A stretch of 30,000 nt of DNA from Chrysomallon squamiferum (lineage: Eukaryota > Mollusca > Gastropoda > Neomphalida > Peltospiridae): NCBI GenBank assembly GCA_012295275.1, contig CM022670.1:37515275-37545274 (forward strand), written 5' to 3'. The notes under the pieces are model-generated. The model saw only the letters and a list, made by a program, of their open reading frames with translations, was not told the DNA's origin and searched no databases. Position numbers and translations under genes: made by a program. Positions 23,160-30,000 of this stretch are shown here, one piece after another; position 1 is the first letter of the stretch, and every line of letters starts with the position of its first letter.

Positions 23160-23613
23160 TACGTCATCATTAATATTTACTGTTTATTTTTACTTAGTAT
23201 CATAAATAATTTTTTTTTTATTTTTCAGATGTAACACAAACAATTCTGACATTGTTTTTACCGAAAGAAATGGCACTGTCATACTGTCGAGTCCTTTCCG
23301 TACCTTCACCTTTTCTGGATACACTAAACTGGTTTTCTCTTGCCGGTTTGATATATGCTTCAGTGCAGAAGACAGACTGTGTGAAGATGTAAGTAAATCT
23401 GTGTGTATGTGTCCCTCCCTGCAGCTGTGTGTGTATGTGTGTTTCTCTGTGCTTATTTGTGTACATCTGCATCCCAGTGTTTGTGAGAGTATACATATAT
23501 GTATGTGTGTGTGTGTATGTATGTGTGTGTGTGTAGGTAGCTATGAATGTATATGTTAATTTCATGTATGTTTGTCTGTCTCCAGCCTGACAATGTTTTC
23601 TTGTCAGTGTATG

Positions 23614-23646
<33 letters not shown>

Positions 23647-24082
23647 ATTCATATACACAAGTTGTGGTTTCACCACTGTTTTGTTTGATGATTGTTGTTA
23701 ACATCTTTGCTGAAAGAAAGAAAGAAAGAAAAATTTTAAGTTGTCATTATAGTCATACTCGTCTTAGATGTTCTCTGTAACAGTTAAATTGTAATGTGAA
23801 TTTAGGAAGCAAATAAATAAATAAATAAATAACATGCGAAAAACAAAGACTTCTCCATTGCTCACTTTCTGACACACACATACACACACACACACGCAAA
23901 CACACACACACACACAGACACATACACAATAACTCATTGCCGTTGCTTGTATTATTTAAAGTTATTTAAAATTTCTCTTTCAGAGATGTAATTTGTTCAG
24001 AGAATCCTTCTTGAACGAGGCTCTTCATCCCAGTTTTAAGTACATTCAGAATAAACCAAAAGCCAGCTTAGAACTAGTGTAG
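15805..24082 (+). CDS. Gene B: complete secreted C-type lectin / EGF / ZP protein
   Basis: Twelve exons (15805-15862, 16474-16638, 16858-16934, 17247-17388, 17675-17788, 18475-18492, 18948-19174, 19807-19949, 20341-20489, 22396-22483, 23229-23388, 23984-24082) join in frame to 1440 nt, 479 residues. Residues 1-20 are a signal peptide (MLVVILLLF). About 20-147 is a C-type lectin-like fold (CYKW, WLGLS, ECPIW, FLCEK). About 148-185 is EGF-like (CHCYGETC ... GCQDGWMGKSCE). A ZP module follows: ZP-N about 192-310, ZP-C about 315-460, then a short tail. The lectin lacks EPN/QPD and has WET instead of WND, so calcium-dependent sugar binding is doubtful. There is no membrane anchor. A role as secreted, self-assembling matrix or recognition protein is inference from the domains. 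Weak points are the GTACAG donor of exon 3 and the 18-nt exon 6. Confidence 0.82.
15863..16473 (+). other. Gene B intron 1 with long CT and CA tracts
   Basis: A pure CT tract of about 85 bp (16269-16354) runs into a CA-rich tract (16355-16432). Reading frames here are low-complexity artefacts. Gene C has two CT tracts in the same intron. Confidence 0.75.
16474..16638 (+). CDS. Gene B exon 2: N-terminal half of C-type lectin-like domain
   Basis: The acceptor is GAATTTCAG and the donor G|GTATAA; phase 1-1. It encodes NYICPKSGAWMLKGKKCYKW, then the helix TSAREFCQSENAKIQVPENEEEN. The extra cysteine before W indicates a long-form C-type lectin fold. Gene C matches with one replacement (S/N). Confidence 0.85.
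16858..16934 (+). CDS. Gene B exon 3: C-type lectin WLGL strand
   Basis: The acceptor is TAATTATTTCAG. It encodes EQDSSAKYWLGLSPDEENV; WLGL is a hallmark strand of the fold. The donor GTACAG is poor but is the best phase-0 option before an in-frame TAG. A long CT microsatellite starts nine bases later. Confidence 0.65.
16944..17017 (+). repeat. CT microsatellite directly after the exon 3 donor
   Basis: An uninterrupted CT run of 74 bp starts nine bases after the donor. Confidence 0.95.
17247..17388 (+). CDS. Gene B exon 4: C-terminal half of C-type lectin-like domain
   Basis: Phase 0 to 1, with acceptor TATTACAG after an ATT repeat. It encodes IRNTKFSKWKNYYGYRG, then ECPIW, GYWETSSC and HLFLCEKN, the closing disulfide region of the fold. 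WET stands where calcium-binding lectins have WND. Confidence 0.8.
17675..17788 (+). CDS. Gene B exon 5: EGF-like module
   Basis: A phase 1-1 exon, acceptor CTTTATTTAG, donor C|GTAAAT. It encodes eight cysteines in CHCYGETC, GTCKYGC and GWMGKSC, a laminin/MEGF-style EGF pattern. A symmetrical phase 1-1 module is typical of shuffled extracellular domains. Confidence 0.8.
17840..17903 (+). repeat. 39-bp direct repeat in gene B intron 5
   Basis: GATAACGGCAGTGATGTGGC occurs at 17840 and 17879. Between them is GGGAAAATCGTGTGAA, which also occurs at the 3' end of exon 5 (17769-17785), so part of the exon seems to have been copied into the intron. Confidence 0.65.
17904..18474 (+). other. Gene B intron 5, microsatellites only
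   Basis: It carries TTG (about 18100-18149), AAT (about 18229-18282) and GT (18361-18408) tracts. No exon seen. Confidence 0.7.
18475..18492 (+). CDS. Gene B exon 6: predicted 18-nt microexon
   Basis: TATTTCACTGCAG precedes 18 nt and a good donor (G|GTAGGT). Phase 1-1 adds the residues of RKVPVT between the EGF and ZP-N modules. Because exon 7 also enters in phase 1, skipping it keeps the frame. Confidence 0.45.
18948..19174 (+). CDS. Gene B exon 7: ZP-N, first part
   Basis: The acceptor is TTTCTTTTCTGAAG and the donor CAC|GTACGT. It encodes ALYYCLNSRDRGKKLLIIRA, QTCNKSTF, INSSDFEPECGAEH. Cysteine spacing fits ZP-N. Sequons NKS and NSS are present. Confidence 0.75.
19175..19806 (+). other. 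Gene B intron 7
   Basis: It holds AT-rich TTTA tracts (about 19270-19320) and the Tigger-like fragment. No exon seen. Confidence 0.65.
19377..19680. mobile_element. Tigger/pogo-like element fragment in gene B intron 7
   Basis: It starts CAGGTTGACCATC and continues with repeated TCCGAAATCCGAAA words; the middle (TTTCATGCAAAAGTTATTAA ... TTCAGGCTATTTACT) and the end AAGCATTTCGGATAACCCGTAC also follow the layout of a mammalian Tigger-like element as I recall it. The inverted ends are degenerate and no transposase remains. Related to 7580-7903. Confidence 0.5.
19807..19949 (+). CDS. Gene B exon 8: ZP-N, last part
   Basis: The acceptor is CTTGCTACAG and the donor AG|GTAGTG (phase 2). It encodes ISANIYKWKFLFAEFSG, SVYDVIFEMTCDFDKADS, the final ZP-N strands and cysteine. 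If the intron is retained, the next codon pair is AGG TAG, an immediate stop. Confidence 0.75.
19950..20340 (+). other. Gene B intron 8 with AG and AAT tracts
   Basis: TAG triplets (about 20006-20036), a pure AG tract (20072-20123) and an AAT tract (about 20225-20272). Similarity to window position 1 begins at about 20124, just after the AG tract. Confidence 0.75.
20341..20489 (+). CDS. Gene B exon 9: ZP-N/ZP-C linker
   Basis: Same structure as 222-370. The basic stretch reads MRRKQLKRTT here; a T/K change relative to gene A creates a KR dibasic pair in the interdomain linker. Confidence 0.78.
20490..22395 (+). other. Gene B intron 9, no other feature seen
   Basis: The counterpart of 371-2285, differing mainly in homopolymer length and scattered substitutions. 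Confidence 0.7.
22396..22483 (+). CDS. Gene B exon 10: ZP-C core
   Basis: Matches 2286-2373 with a single synonymous difference (GTT/GTC); phase 1 to 2. Confidence 0.75.
22534..22711 (+). CDS. Possible alternative terminal exon of gene B
   Basis: The counterpart of 2424-2601: open, same length, same TGA. Six base differences fall within about 42 nt and alter five residues (SR/NT, FV/LI, S/C). Confidence 0.25.
22712..23228 (+). other. Gene B intron 10, remainder
   Basis: AT-rich, with a long TA run at about 23128-23157. An NRF1-like CCGCGCATGCGA word lies near 22726 (2615 in gene A). No exon seen. Confidence 0.55.
23229..23388 (+). CDS. Gene B exon 11: ZP-C cysteine-rich region
   Basis: Identical in all 160 nt to 3133-3292; donor GAT|GTAAGT. 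Confidence 0.82.
23389..23983 (+). other. Gene B intron 11 with GT/TA/CA microsatellites
   Basis: The counterpart of 3293-3895. The CA tract is interrupted here (23874-23928) where gene A has a pure run. Confidence 0.65.
23984..24082 (+). CDS. Gene B exon 12: C-terminal tail
   Basis: 33 codons including TAG. The start (RCNLFRESFL) and end (ASLELV) equal gene A, but the middle reads NEALHPSFKYIQNKPK against YEALHPSILNIFNKTE in gene A. The tail is more basic and lacks the NKT sequon. Confidence 0.8.
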   Translation, partial: RCNLFRESFLNEALHPSFKYIQNKPKASLELV

Positions 24083-24122
24083 AGTGCTTTTGGTTTTGTT
24101 TTGTTTTTTCGTCAGAATGGTG

Positions 24123-24128
24123 AATAAA
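24123..24128 (+). terminator. Candidate poly(A) signal of gene B
   Basis: AATAAA lies 41 nt after the stop, conserved with 4035 in gene A. Confidence 0.5.
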
Positions 24129-24295
24129 GCATCAAACGAAAATAATATCTTGTATAGCTTATAGTTATGTAATCAGATCAATTATTATTATTATTATTAT
24201 TATTATTTTGCAATAACACCTAGTGGTGTCAGTGGTAGTAATTGTAGAGGGAGTAGTGTAAAGCTTATTGTTATTTAGTCATATCTATTATTATT

Positions 24296-24329
<34 letters not shown>

Positions 24330-25571
24330 TGCTATATCTCCTGTGGTAGCAGTAGTAATAATAGTAGAGGTGGTATCAATGTAGCTGATAAAATTAAAGA
24401 CAACAACCCTGTAATTATAGCAGCAGAATATAAAACTGTGTAACTATCATTTTACACATAAATTATAATGTATACTTTAACTAATGTGACAGCTGATTAA
24501 AAATCGACAATAAAAATTTGCTTTGAATTTGATGTTTGTATTTTATCATAGCTGCATTACTATTTAATTCCTATTAAATTTACTCTTTTTGTGTGTCTAT
24601 ATTATATTTATAACTCTAGTAATTTTTTATTTATTTTATTAACGTTTAACTTCTAAAAATAGATTTTTAAAATTTAATTAATCTTCATTTATTTTTAAAT
24701 ATTAGTTATTATTATTATTATGATTATTATTATTATTTGATCGCCAATAACATATGCATACAAATTTAAGATAGAAAGCAACAAACGAACAGAACCAACA
24801 AAACAAACGTCAAGAAATCGATTACACAGAATGTTATCAGAGTAAGCACGTCACAAATCGAGACTCAGTCATGCTGAAAAGAGGTAAATTTATTGGAATT
24901 ATAAACGCAATTTTGTTAGCTCGGTGCCCTGATAAAAATAATAAATAACAACATTAATGATATGGCTCACAATAAACAATATCTTAAATACCAAATAAAG
25001 CTAATACGAAGACTAACACTGAGTTAGTATTAATTTAATTATTTCTCGTGTATGTGCGCGAAAATATGTCTGTGCCTGTTTGTATGTGTTGGCAGAATGC
25101 ATAATTGTTGGCGTGATGTTGTTTAACAAACATTTTATTGATTTATTTATTTATTTATTTCAGCTATACGATACACGATATCATTTTTCGTTAATCTAAG
25201 AATGTTCTCGTGATACTTTTGAAGTATTTTACTTCGTTCAGTTTAATACAGAAATCTTATCAATAAAAATAAATCTTAAAAACTGCATGGTTCACAGAAA
25301 AAAAAAAAGAAAAAAAAAATTCAGCTTAACGGCGTACGCAACAAACACAAAAATAAATAAATAAATAAATAAACTACAAATATTGTTAAAACAGATAATA
25401 AGAACAAACATTTTGCAATAACGCTGCAATGCACTTTTTCTTTGTTTGTTAATATAAAGGGATCTTGTTTATGGTCCTTCTCGCAGACAAGAAAGTACAT
25501 TCCCAGTTATGGAGTTGGAACGGGAAATAGTAAAAATAAATAAATAAAAATCACACACTGCGACAATAACC
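24129..25571. other. 3' flank of gene B
   Basis: It contains the second copy of the 106-bp pair (about 24150-24365) and a stretch (about 24750-25260) that differs from gene A's flank by many small insertions and deletions. No gene seen. Confidence 0.55.
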
Positions 25572-25587
25572 GAACCAGGGGGCGCTG
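25572..25587 (+). promoter_or_regulatory. CTCF-like motif (forward), second copy
   Basis: Identical 16-mer to 5391-5406. Confidence 0.4.
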
Positions 25588-25660
25588 TTTCCTTTCTCGT
25601 GTTATAATTACAGAAGGTAAGTCTAATTGAGTCTGATAACCATTAATATAAAATCCTGTA

Positions 25661-25692
<32 letters not shown>

Positions 25693-25723
25693 TGCATTCG
25701 TTCATTCATTCATATCTGCTTAC

Positions 25724-26112
25724 CTGTAATAAATATATTTATCATGACCCTTTTGAGTGGTTACACTGAACAAGTAGCGCTGAGAATTTGGAACAGACGA
25801 GTTATTCCCCTTCGATGAAGACTTATGACATGTCTGTCTACATAAATCACGTTGATTTGAAGATTCAGTTTTGACGGTTTTAACTCTGCTGTGGTTATTG
25901 GCTATTCGAGTCTGCATTTGTTTAAGTTTTTCTCTGAAGACTGCTTGAGAGTATTTATTTTCCGCCGCAAACATTCGTTTATTTCTTTCAAACATTTTTA
26001 TCTCTCTTTCGTATCTCGTTCGCAGATCATGATGTTTTCTGAGGATTTGGGAATTAACTGATTTCTTTCTCATTGTTTCTAGTCGCACCTCCCTGTTTGC
26101 ATCAAAATCCAT
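25724..26112 (-). CDS. Minus-strand exon, second copy, cut at its start codon
   Basis: Same exon as 5543-5934, with ATG at 26112 and donor CAG|GTAAGC. One base differs over the shared length. Similarity to copy 1 ends at the ATG: the sequence upstream on this strand is T-rich and then jumps to the tRNA-like region, so the original promoter and 5' UTR are missing. It may be an unexpressed pseudogene, despite an intact reading frame, or be driven from elsewhere. Confidence 0.5.
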
Positions 26113-26168
26113 CAAAAAAAAAACAACTAAAAAAAAACAACATTAATAATAATAACAAATAATCATTT

Positions 26169-26226
26169 TCCCCGGCGGAGATTTGAACCACGGTCCTTCA
26201 CGTGACAGGCGGGCCAAGTAGTATAG
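26169..26226 (-). tRNA. Degenerate tRNA-Asp-like sequence, second copy
   Basis: Near-identical to 9575-9632; same Asp-like anticodon arm and B-box. Confidence 0.4.
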
Positions 26227-26639
26227 TTTTTTAGTTTTTTTATTGCGTCTTTGTACCATTCGATGATCGGATGACTAAACCAGTTTTACAAGTGGATTCG
26301 AGAATTAATATATAAAAAGGGAAACTATTTGCAGTCGGATAAAATATTATTTCTAAATAGTAACAATAAAACTTATATTTATATAGCACATTTTGCATTA
26401 ATACTGTTCAAATCAGCTTGACAATACTACTCTGTTGACAGCAATAACATTCTAAAATGTAAAACACAGAGGAGTAGTAAGTGTATAATAAACACTTTAA
26501 TGTAGGCCTATATTTGATTTAAAACCGCTGGAAGCATCAGTTCTCTAAAATACTCCAGACTGTAGTGGTATATAAGAGAAAGCCCGATCATCAGATGAAC
26601 AAGTTCGTGTGAAACCACCTTGTTTTATTTTGTCTGAAG
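26227..26639. other. Conserved spacer (B-C)
   Basis: The counterpart of 9633-10045. It carries TATATAAGAG at about 26571-26580, about 65 nt upstream of the TSP1-like exon. Confidence 0.45.
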
Positions 26640-26768
26640 GTAAATGGGGAGAATGGAAAGGAGAAAACTATAGTGTTTGTGGCTCAGACTGCACACGAGT
26701 ACGGAATTTCGCCCGAGTTTGCGAATTTCGTTCGGTCTGCCAAGATCTGATTGAATACACAGAAATAC
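26640..26768 (+). CDS. TSP1-like exon, open copy
   Basis: A phase 1-1 exon with the same splice sites as 10046-10174. The frame is open: GKWGEWKGENYSVCGSDC, then RNFARVCEFRSVCQ. W-x-x-W and the cysteine spacing resemble a TSP1 repeat, although the usual WSxC is altered. No flanking exon with matching phase was found, so it may be a relic that has escaped stops by chance. Confidence 0.4.
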
Positions 26769-26999
26769 GTAAAAAAAAGATGCTTGCAAGTGTTCTTCTC
26801 TTAGTAGTAGCAGTAGTAATAGTAGTAGTTGTAGCTTTAGATGTAGTGGTAGTATAAAGGTTGCTCGATGTTACAAAATATTATTACTGCTACGATTACT
26901 TCTACTGTTAGTACAAGAATTCTAAAGTCGCTACTGCTGTAGATTTTACAGTGTTTAGAAATGTGTAATTTTATATATGTCTTCTTTTGTAGGATGAAC

Positions 27000-27060
27000 C
27001 CTGCTGATGTCGAAGAATCTAAAACAATAAATATTCATCTGCAAGAAACGGTGTTTATTT
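27000..27060 (+). pseudogene. NPADVEES remnant, second copy
   Basis: Reads MNPADVEESKTINIHLQETV after TTCTTTTGTAG. The counterpart of 10397; same phase problem. Confidence 0.22.
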
Positions 27061-27077
27061 CGTTATTTCATTGTGGA

Positions 27078-27506
27078 TGTGTTTGTGTGTATGTGTCTGC
27101 GTGTGTATGTAATGTGTGTGTCTGTATGTGTGTGTGTGTACATAATAATGGTGATTTAAATAAAAACAGAACTCCACACACGTTGCGACAACATGCCGTC
27201 TGACGAAGATCTCCGACGTCGTCTGCTTCCGCTTTGTTCGTAAGTATGTAAATATGACGTCAACAATTACAAAAACGTCACTGGCTGTTCGCCGGTTAAG
27301 TGGAAGGTCGTGGATTTTGGAGAACTTCTGCTTTTGCCTTTTAAAATATTCACTAAAGTGAAAGTCACAATAAATGTGTTTAATATTAATCATTAATAAT
27401 ATACATACAAAAACTGTCTCATACTACTAGTACAAGTATATACAACTTGCATATTTTTATTTTTCTCTGCGTCTTACTATCTCATCTCTCTGTACTCACG
27501 CGTATC

Positions 27507-27555
<49 letters not shown>

Positions 27556-27730
27556 ATGACAACTGAACTCCACAAAACATGGCATCTGACGAAGATCTCC
27601 GACGTTGTCTGTCTGCTTCCGCTTTCTTCGGAAATCTATAAATATGTCGTCAACAATTGCAACAACGTCACTCGCTGTTCGCTAGGTAAATGGAAGATCG
27701 TGGATTTTGGGGAACTTGTAAAATATTTTG
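27078..27730 (+). repeat. Duplicated promoter-like block, second spacer
   Basis: The counterpart of 10504-11160. The first unit keeps the CRE (TGACGTCA at 27255) but reads TATGTAAATA. The second keeps TATAAATA but reads TGTCGTCA. Confidence 0.45.
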
Positions 27731-28490
27731 AGATATGCTGCTGCGATCGGAAATTGTCGGTGAGTACATCAAATTTAATTCTGCGTCATTTATTTTTCAG
27801 GACATTTGTCAATTTGGTATCAGGATTCAGTGACTGAGTATTCTGAAAATGAATCTTTGGTTAAAAGGCACATCACTTCTCGGCAAAATCTTTGTTACAG
27901 ATTGTGTGCAGAAGGCCTCCAGCACAAATTCTCTGAATGTTTTTTTCTTCTCAGCTGTGATTGGATGAGTGAATGAAACAGATTTGTGACAACAACACGA
28001 AAAATGTATTCATAACAGTATTAATTTTTATATACTGATTTATTAATGCACAAAAAATGCCATCATACTTAATATGAAAACATAATAAATAAAACGGACA
28101 CTTGATTAACAACAAACAAGTTATCAGACCACAGATTTCACCAGCTTGGAATGAAAAACTATCACTATGTAAATCACAAGGTAACCAGAATAAGCACAAA
28201 TCTGTTCTTTCTAATCAGTATTAAATACATTCAGGGGTGTTTAATGGTGACTTCAGTTTAATGACTTTTTCATTTGCAAAAGTAATACATTTTTAAAAAT
28301 AAAACATTTTTGCAGTACCTTTTTACAAATCAGTATTAAAGCTTTCAGGCAGAAAAATTTCAACTTTAAACTGTACAATTTGTTGAAACATATCAAAAGA
28401 TTATTAATCCTTATGCAAGTTTTAAAAATAGTGATTTCTAAAAAAAAAAATAATAATAATAAAAAGTTAAGAAAACATGTTAATTTATTT
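27731..28490. other. Conserved spacer (B-C), no gene supported
   Basis: The counterpart of 11161-11930. At about 28490 it joins directly to sequence equivalent to 15238, so the HECT-containing block is absent. Confidence 0.55.
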
Positions 28491-29050
28491 TTCTGTGGGA
28501 AAGGGGAAATGGAACCAGAGGTTATTACTGGAGTGGTGAGATTAATTCGATAACAAAATTTATTTAAGATAATAATAAAAAAAAAAAAAAAAAAAAAATC
28601 CGCCGAGGCCTGTGGGGGGTGACGATGGTCACAAGTAGTAAATAAGTGATAACACCAACTGGGTTTTAAAGGGCGTGTATCTTGAACACAGAAGTCCAAC
28701 ACACTGAACGTCAATGAATATTCGCAATATCTGTATAGGCTGGACAGTCCAGAAGGACCGGCGTTAATTTTGATTGTGTTAAAAAGAATAAAAGTTACGA
28801 AAGCCGATCGCTAGCTGCGTCTACTAATATTAAAGGTGACCGTAACTTAGCTACTCACAATTCGCAGCGTTTGCTAGCGAGCGCCCTCTATCTTTAATTT
28901 ATATGTGCTAAAATAATTTATCATATCATATCATACAACCAAAAATACACATGAAGTGTTTATTTCCTTTTTCTTTATCTGCAAGTGATAAACGTTCTAG
29001 AAACACGATATTACTGGTTCTTGGTCTCAGTGATTCATCCACAAACAGCT
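28490..29050 (+). promoter_or_regulatory. Upstream region and probable promoter of gene C
   Basis: Near-identical to the gene B upstream region, but the TATA-like CATATATAACC is shortened to CATACAACC at about 28931. The reverse CTCF-like motif at 28880-28890 is kept. Confidence 0.45.
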
Positions 29051-29180
29051 ATGCTGGTTGTTATTCTCTTACTGCTCTGTGCGAATAATATAAACTCTTC
29101 AAAGACAAGTGAGTATAAACAGCGTTTTTTTATTTTTTAGTTATACTGTTGTTAAAAAAACAATAGAAAGATAAACGGTA

Positions 29181-29259
<79 letters not shown>

Positions 29260-29416
29260 TACATATACACACACATACATACAGTCTATCTTTTATTTTT
29301 CTGTATGTCTATTTCCTTTTATTATTTATTGTTTTTGTGTATCATTATTTTTCTTTCTTTGTCTTTGTTTCATTCATTTTTCTAGTGTTGTTTCCCTTTA
29401 AGTGATACGCTTTCAT

Positions 29417-29505
<89 letters not shown>

Positions 29506-29788
29506 ACACACACAGACACACACACACAAACACACACACACTCACTCACACACACATACACTGACAGACACAAAGACACACACATATCTATAAACATGGT
29601 AATTATAGATCTCTGAATTTCAGGTAACTACATTTGTCCTAAATCGGGCGCATGGATGTTAAAAGGCAAAAAATGCTATAAATGGGGACCATCACCCAAA
29701 ACATTTACAAGCGCCAGAGAATTTTGCCAGTCAGAAAACGCCAAAATCCAGGTGCCGGAAAATGAGGAAGAAAACAACTTATTTATAG
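29051..29788 (+). CDS. Gene C, 5' part: third copy of the lectin/EGF/ZP gene
   Basis: Exon 1 (29051-29108, signal peptide, donor GTGAGT) and exon 2 (29624-29788, first half of the C-type lectin-like domain). Relative to gene B there is F/L in the signal peptide, S/N near the end of exon 2 and two synonymous changes (GGCAAA, TCACCC). All splice sites are intact. The rest lies beyond the window. Confidence 0.78.
29183..29255 (+). repeat. CT microsatellite, gene C intron 1 (first)
   Basis: A pure CT run. Gene B has only a short CTCT stretch at this site (15937-15963). Confidence 0.9.
29420..29584 (+). repeat. CT then CA microsatellite, gene C intron 1 (second)
   Basis: Pure CT to 29504, then CA-rich; same place as 16269-16432 in gene B. 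Confidence 0.9.
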
Positions 29789-30000
29789 GTATAATGAAGT
29801 TTGATTGTCAAATCTGTTACGGGAACAAAACCGACTGTCCCTCTGCCTCGTTATAATAAATAAATAACTAAATAAATAAATAAATAATAATTAGTAGTAG
29901 TAGTAGTAGTAGTAGTAATACTTGTTGTTGTAGCAGTAGTAGTACTAGTAGCAACAGCAACAGTAAACATAATATTTAAAACACAATATTTTATTTTTTA
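29789..30000 (+). other. Gene C intron 2, runs off the window
   Basis: TAAA and TAG triplet repeats; the expected exon 3 acceptor is just beyond the end. Confidence 0.7.

Noticed and set aside
26609-26857. Open frame joining the TSP1-like exon to a Val-rich, transmembrane-like end
   Set aside because: The hydrophobic end is a GTA/GTT triplet repeat, the frame is lost in the A-B copy, and a splice donor lies before it.
27508-27837. 109-codon frame starting in a GT repeat
   Set aside because: The start is microsatellite, and differences from the A-B copy fall without coding bias.
28253-28714. 153-codon minus-strand frame across the B-C junction
   Set aside because: It spans the junction and a poly(A) tract, and has no counterpart in the A-B spacer.
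1-30000. CRISPR array, prokaryotic defence genes or viral genes
   Set aside because: All repeats are eukaryotic microsatellites or segmental duplications; no viral polymerase, integrase or capsid motif was seen.

Overview
This is an AT-rich animal nuclear sequence, dense in microsatellites (AAT, CT, CA, GATA-like and poly(A) tracts), with short exons separated by introns that have GT/AG borders. The protein modules are all metazoan and extracellular: C-type lectin, EGF-like, zona pellucida (ZP) and a thrombospondin-1-like remnant. The repeat-rich, AT-rich character and the lectin/EGF/ZP combination fit a lophotrochozoan, most likely a mollusc and plausibly a cephalopod. That assignment is inference. 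No prokaryotic-style operon is present.

The window is a tandem array of one secreted-protein gene, read on the + strand. Gene A (about 1-3994) shows only its last four coding exons, the ZP linker and ZP-C part. Gene B (15805-24082) is complete: 12 predicted coding exons, 1440 nt and 479 residues, in the order signal peptide, C-type lectin-like domain, EGF-like module, ZP-N, ZP-C, short hydrophilic tail. Gene C (29051-30000+) shows exons 1 and 2 and runs out of the window. The repeat is directly visible: 1-5933 matches about 20124-26112, 9549-11930 matches about 26145-28490, and 15238-16940 matches about 28490-30000. The unit is about 20.1 kb at the 3' ends and about 13.2 kb at the 5' ends. 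The difference comes from two blocks found only in the A-B spacer, 5935-9548 and 11931-15237.

The spacers hold more than gene debris. Each has a minus-strand coding exon of about 130 codons with a good splice donor. The two copies differ at one base, far less than their surroundings, and the copy in the B-C spacer is cut off right at its start codon. Each spacer also has a TSP1-like phase 1-1 exon (broken by a stop in A-B, open in B-C), a degenerate tRNA-Asp-like sequence and a promoter-like duplicated TATA/CRE block. Each has CTCF-like motifs at both ends, pointing toward each other. The A-B spacer alone carries, on the minus strand, an intact final exon of a HECT E3 ubiquitin ligase (closest in memory to UBE3C).

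The most striking difference between gene copies is in the last exon. The ZP-C exons of A and B are essentially identical, but 12 substitutions fall within 48 nt of the C-terminal tail and change seven residues. All exon calls rest on reading frame, splice-site fit, phase and comparison between copies. No search or transcript data were available.
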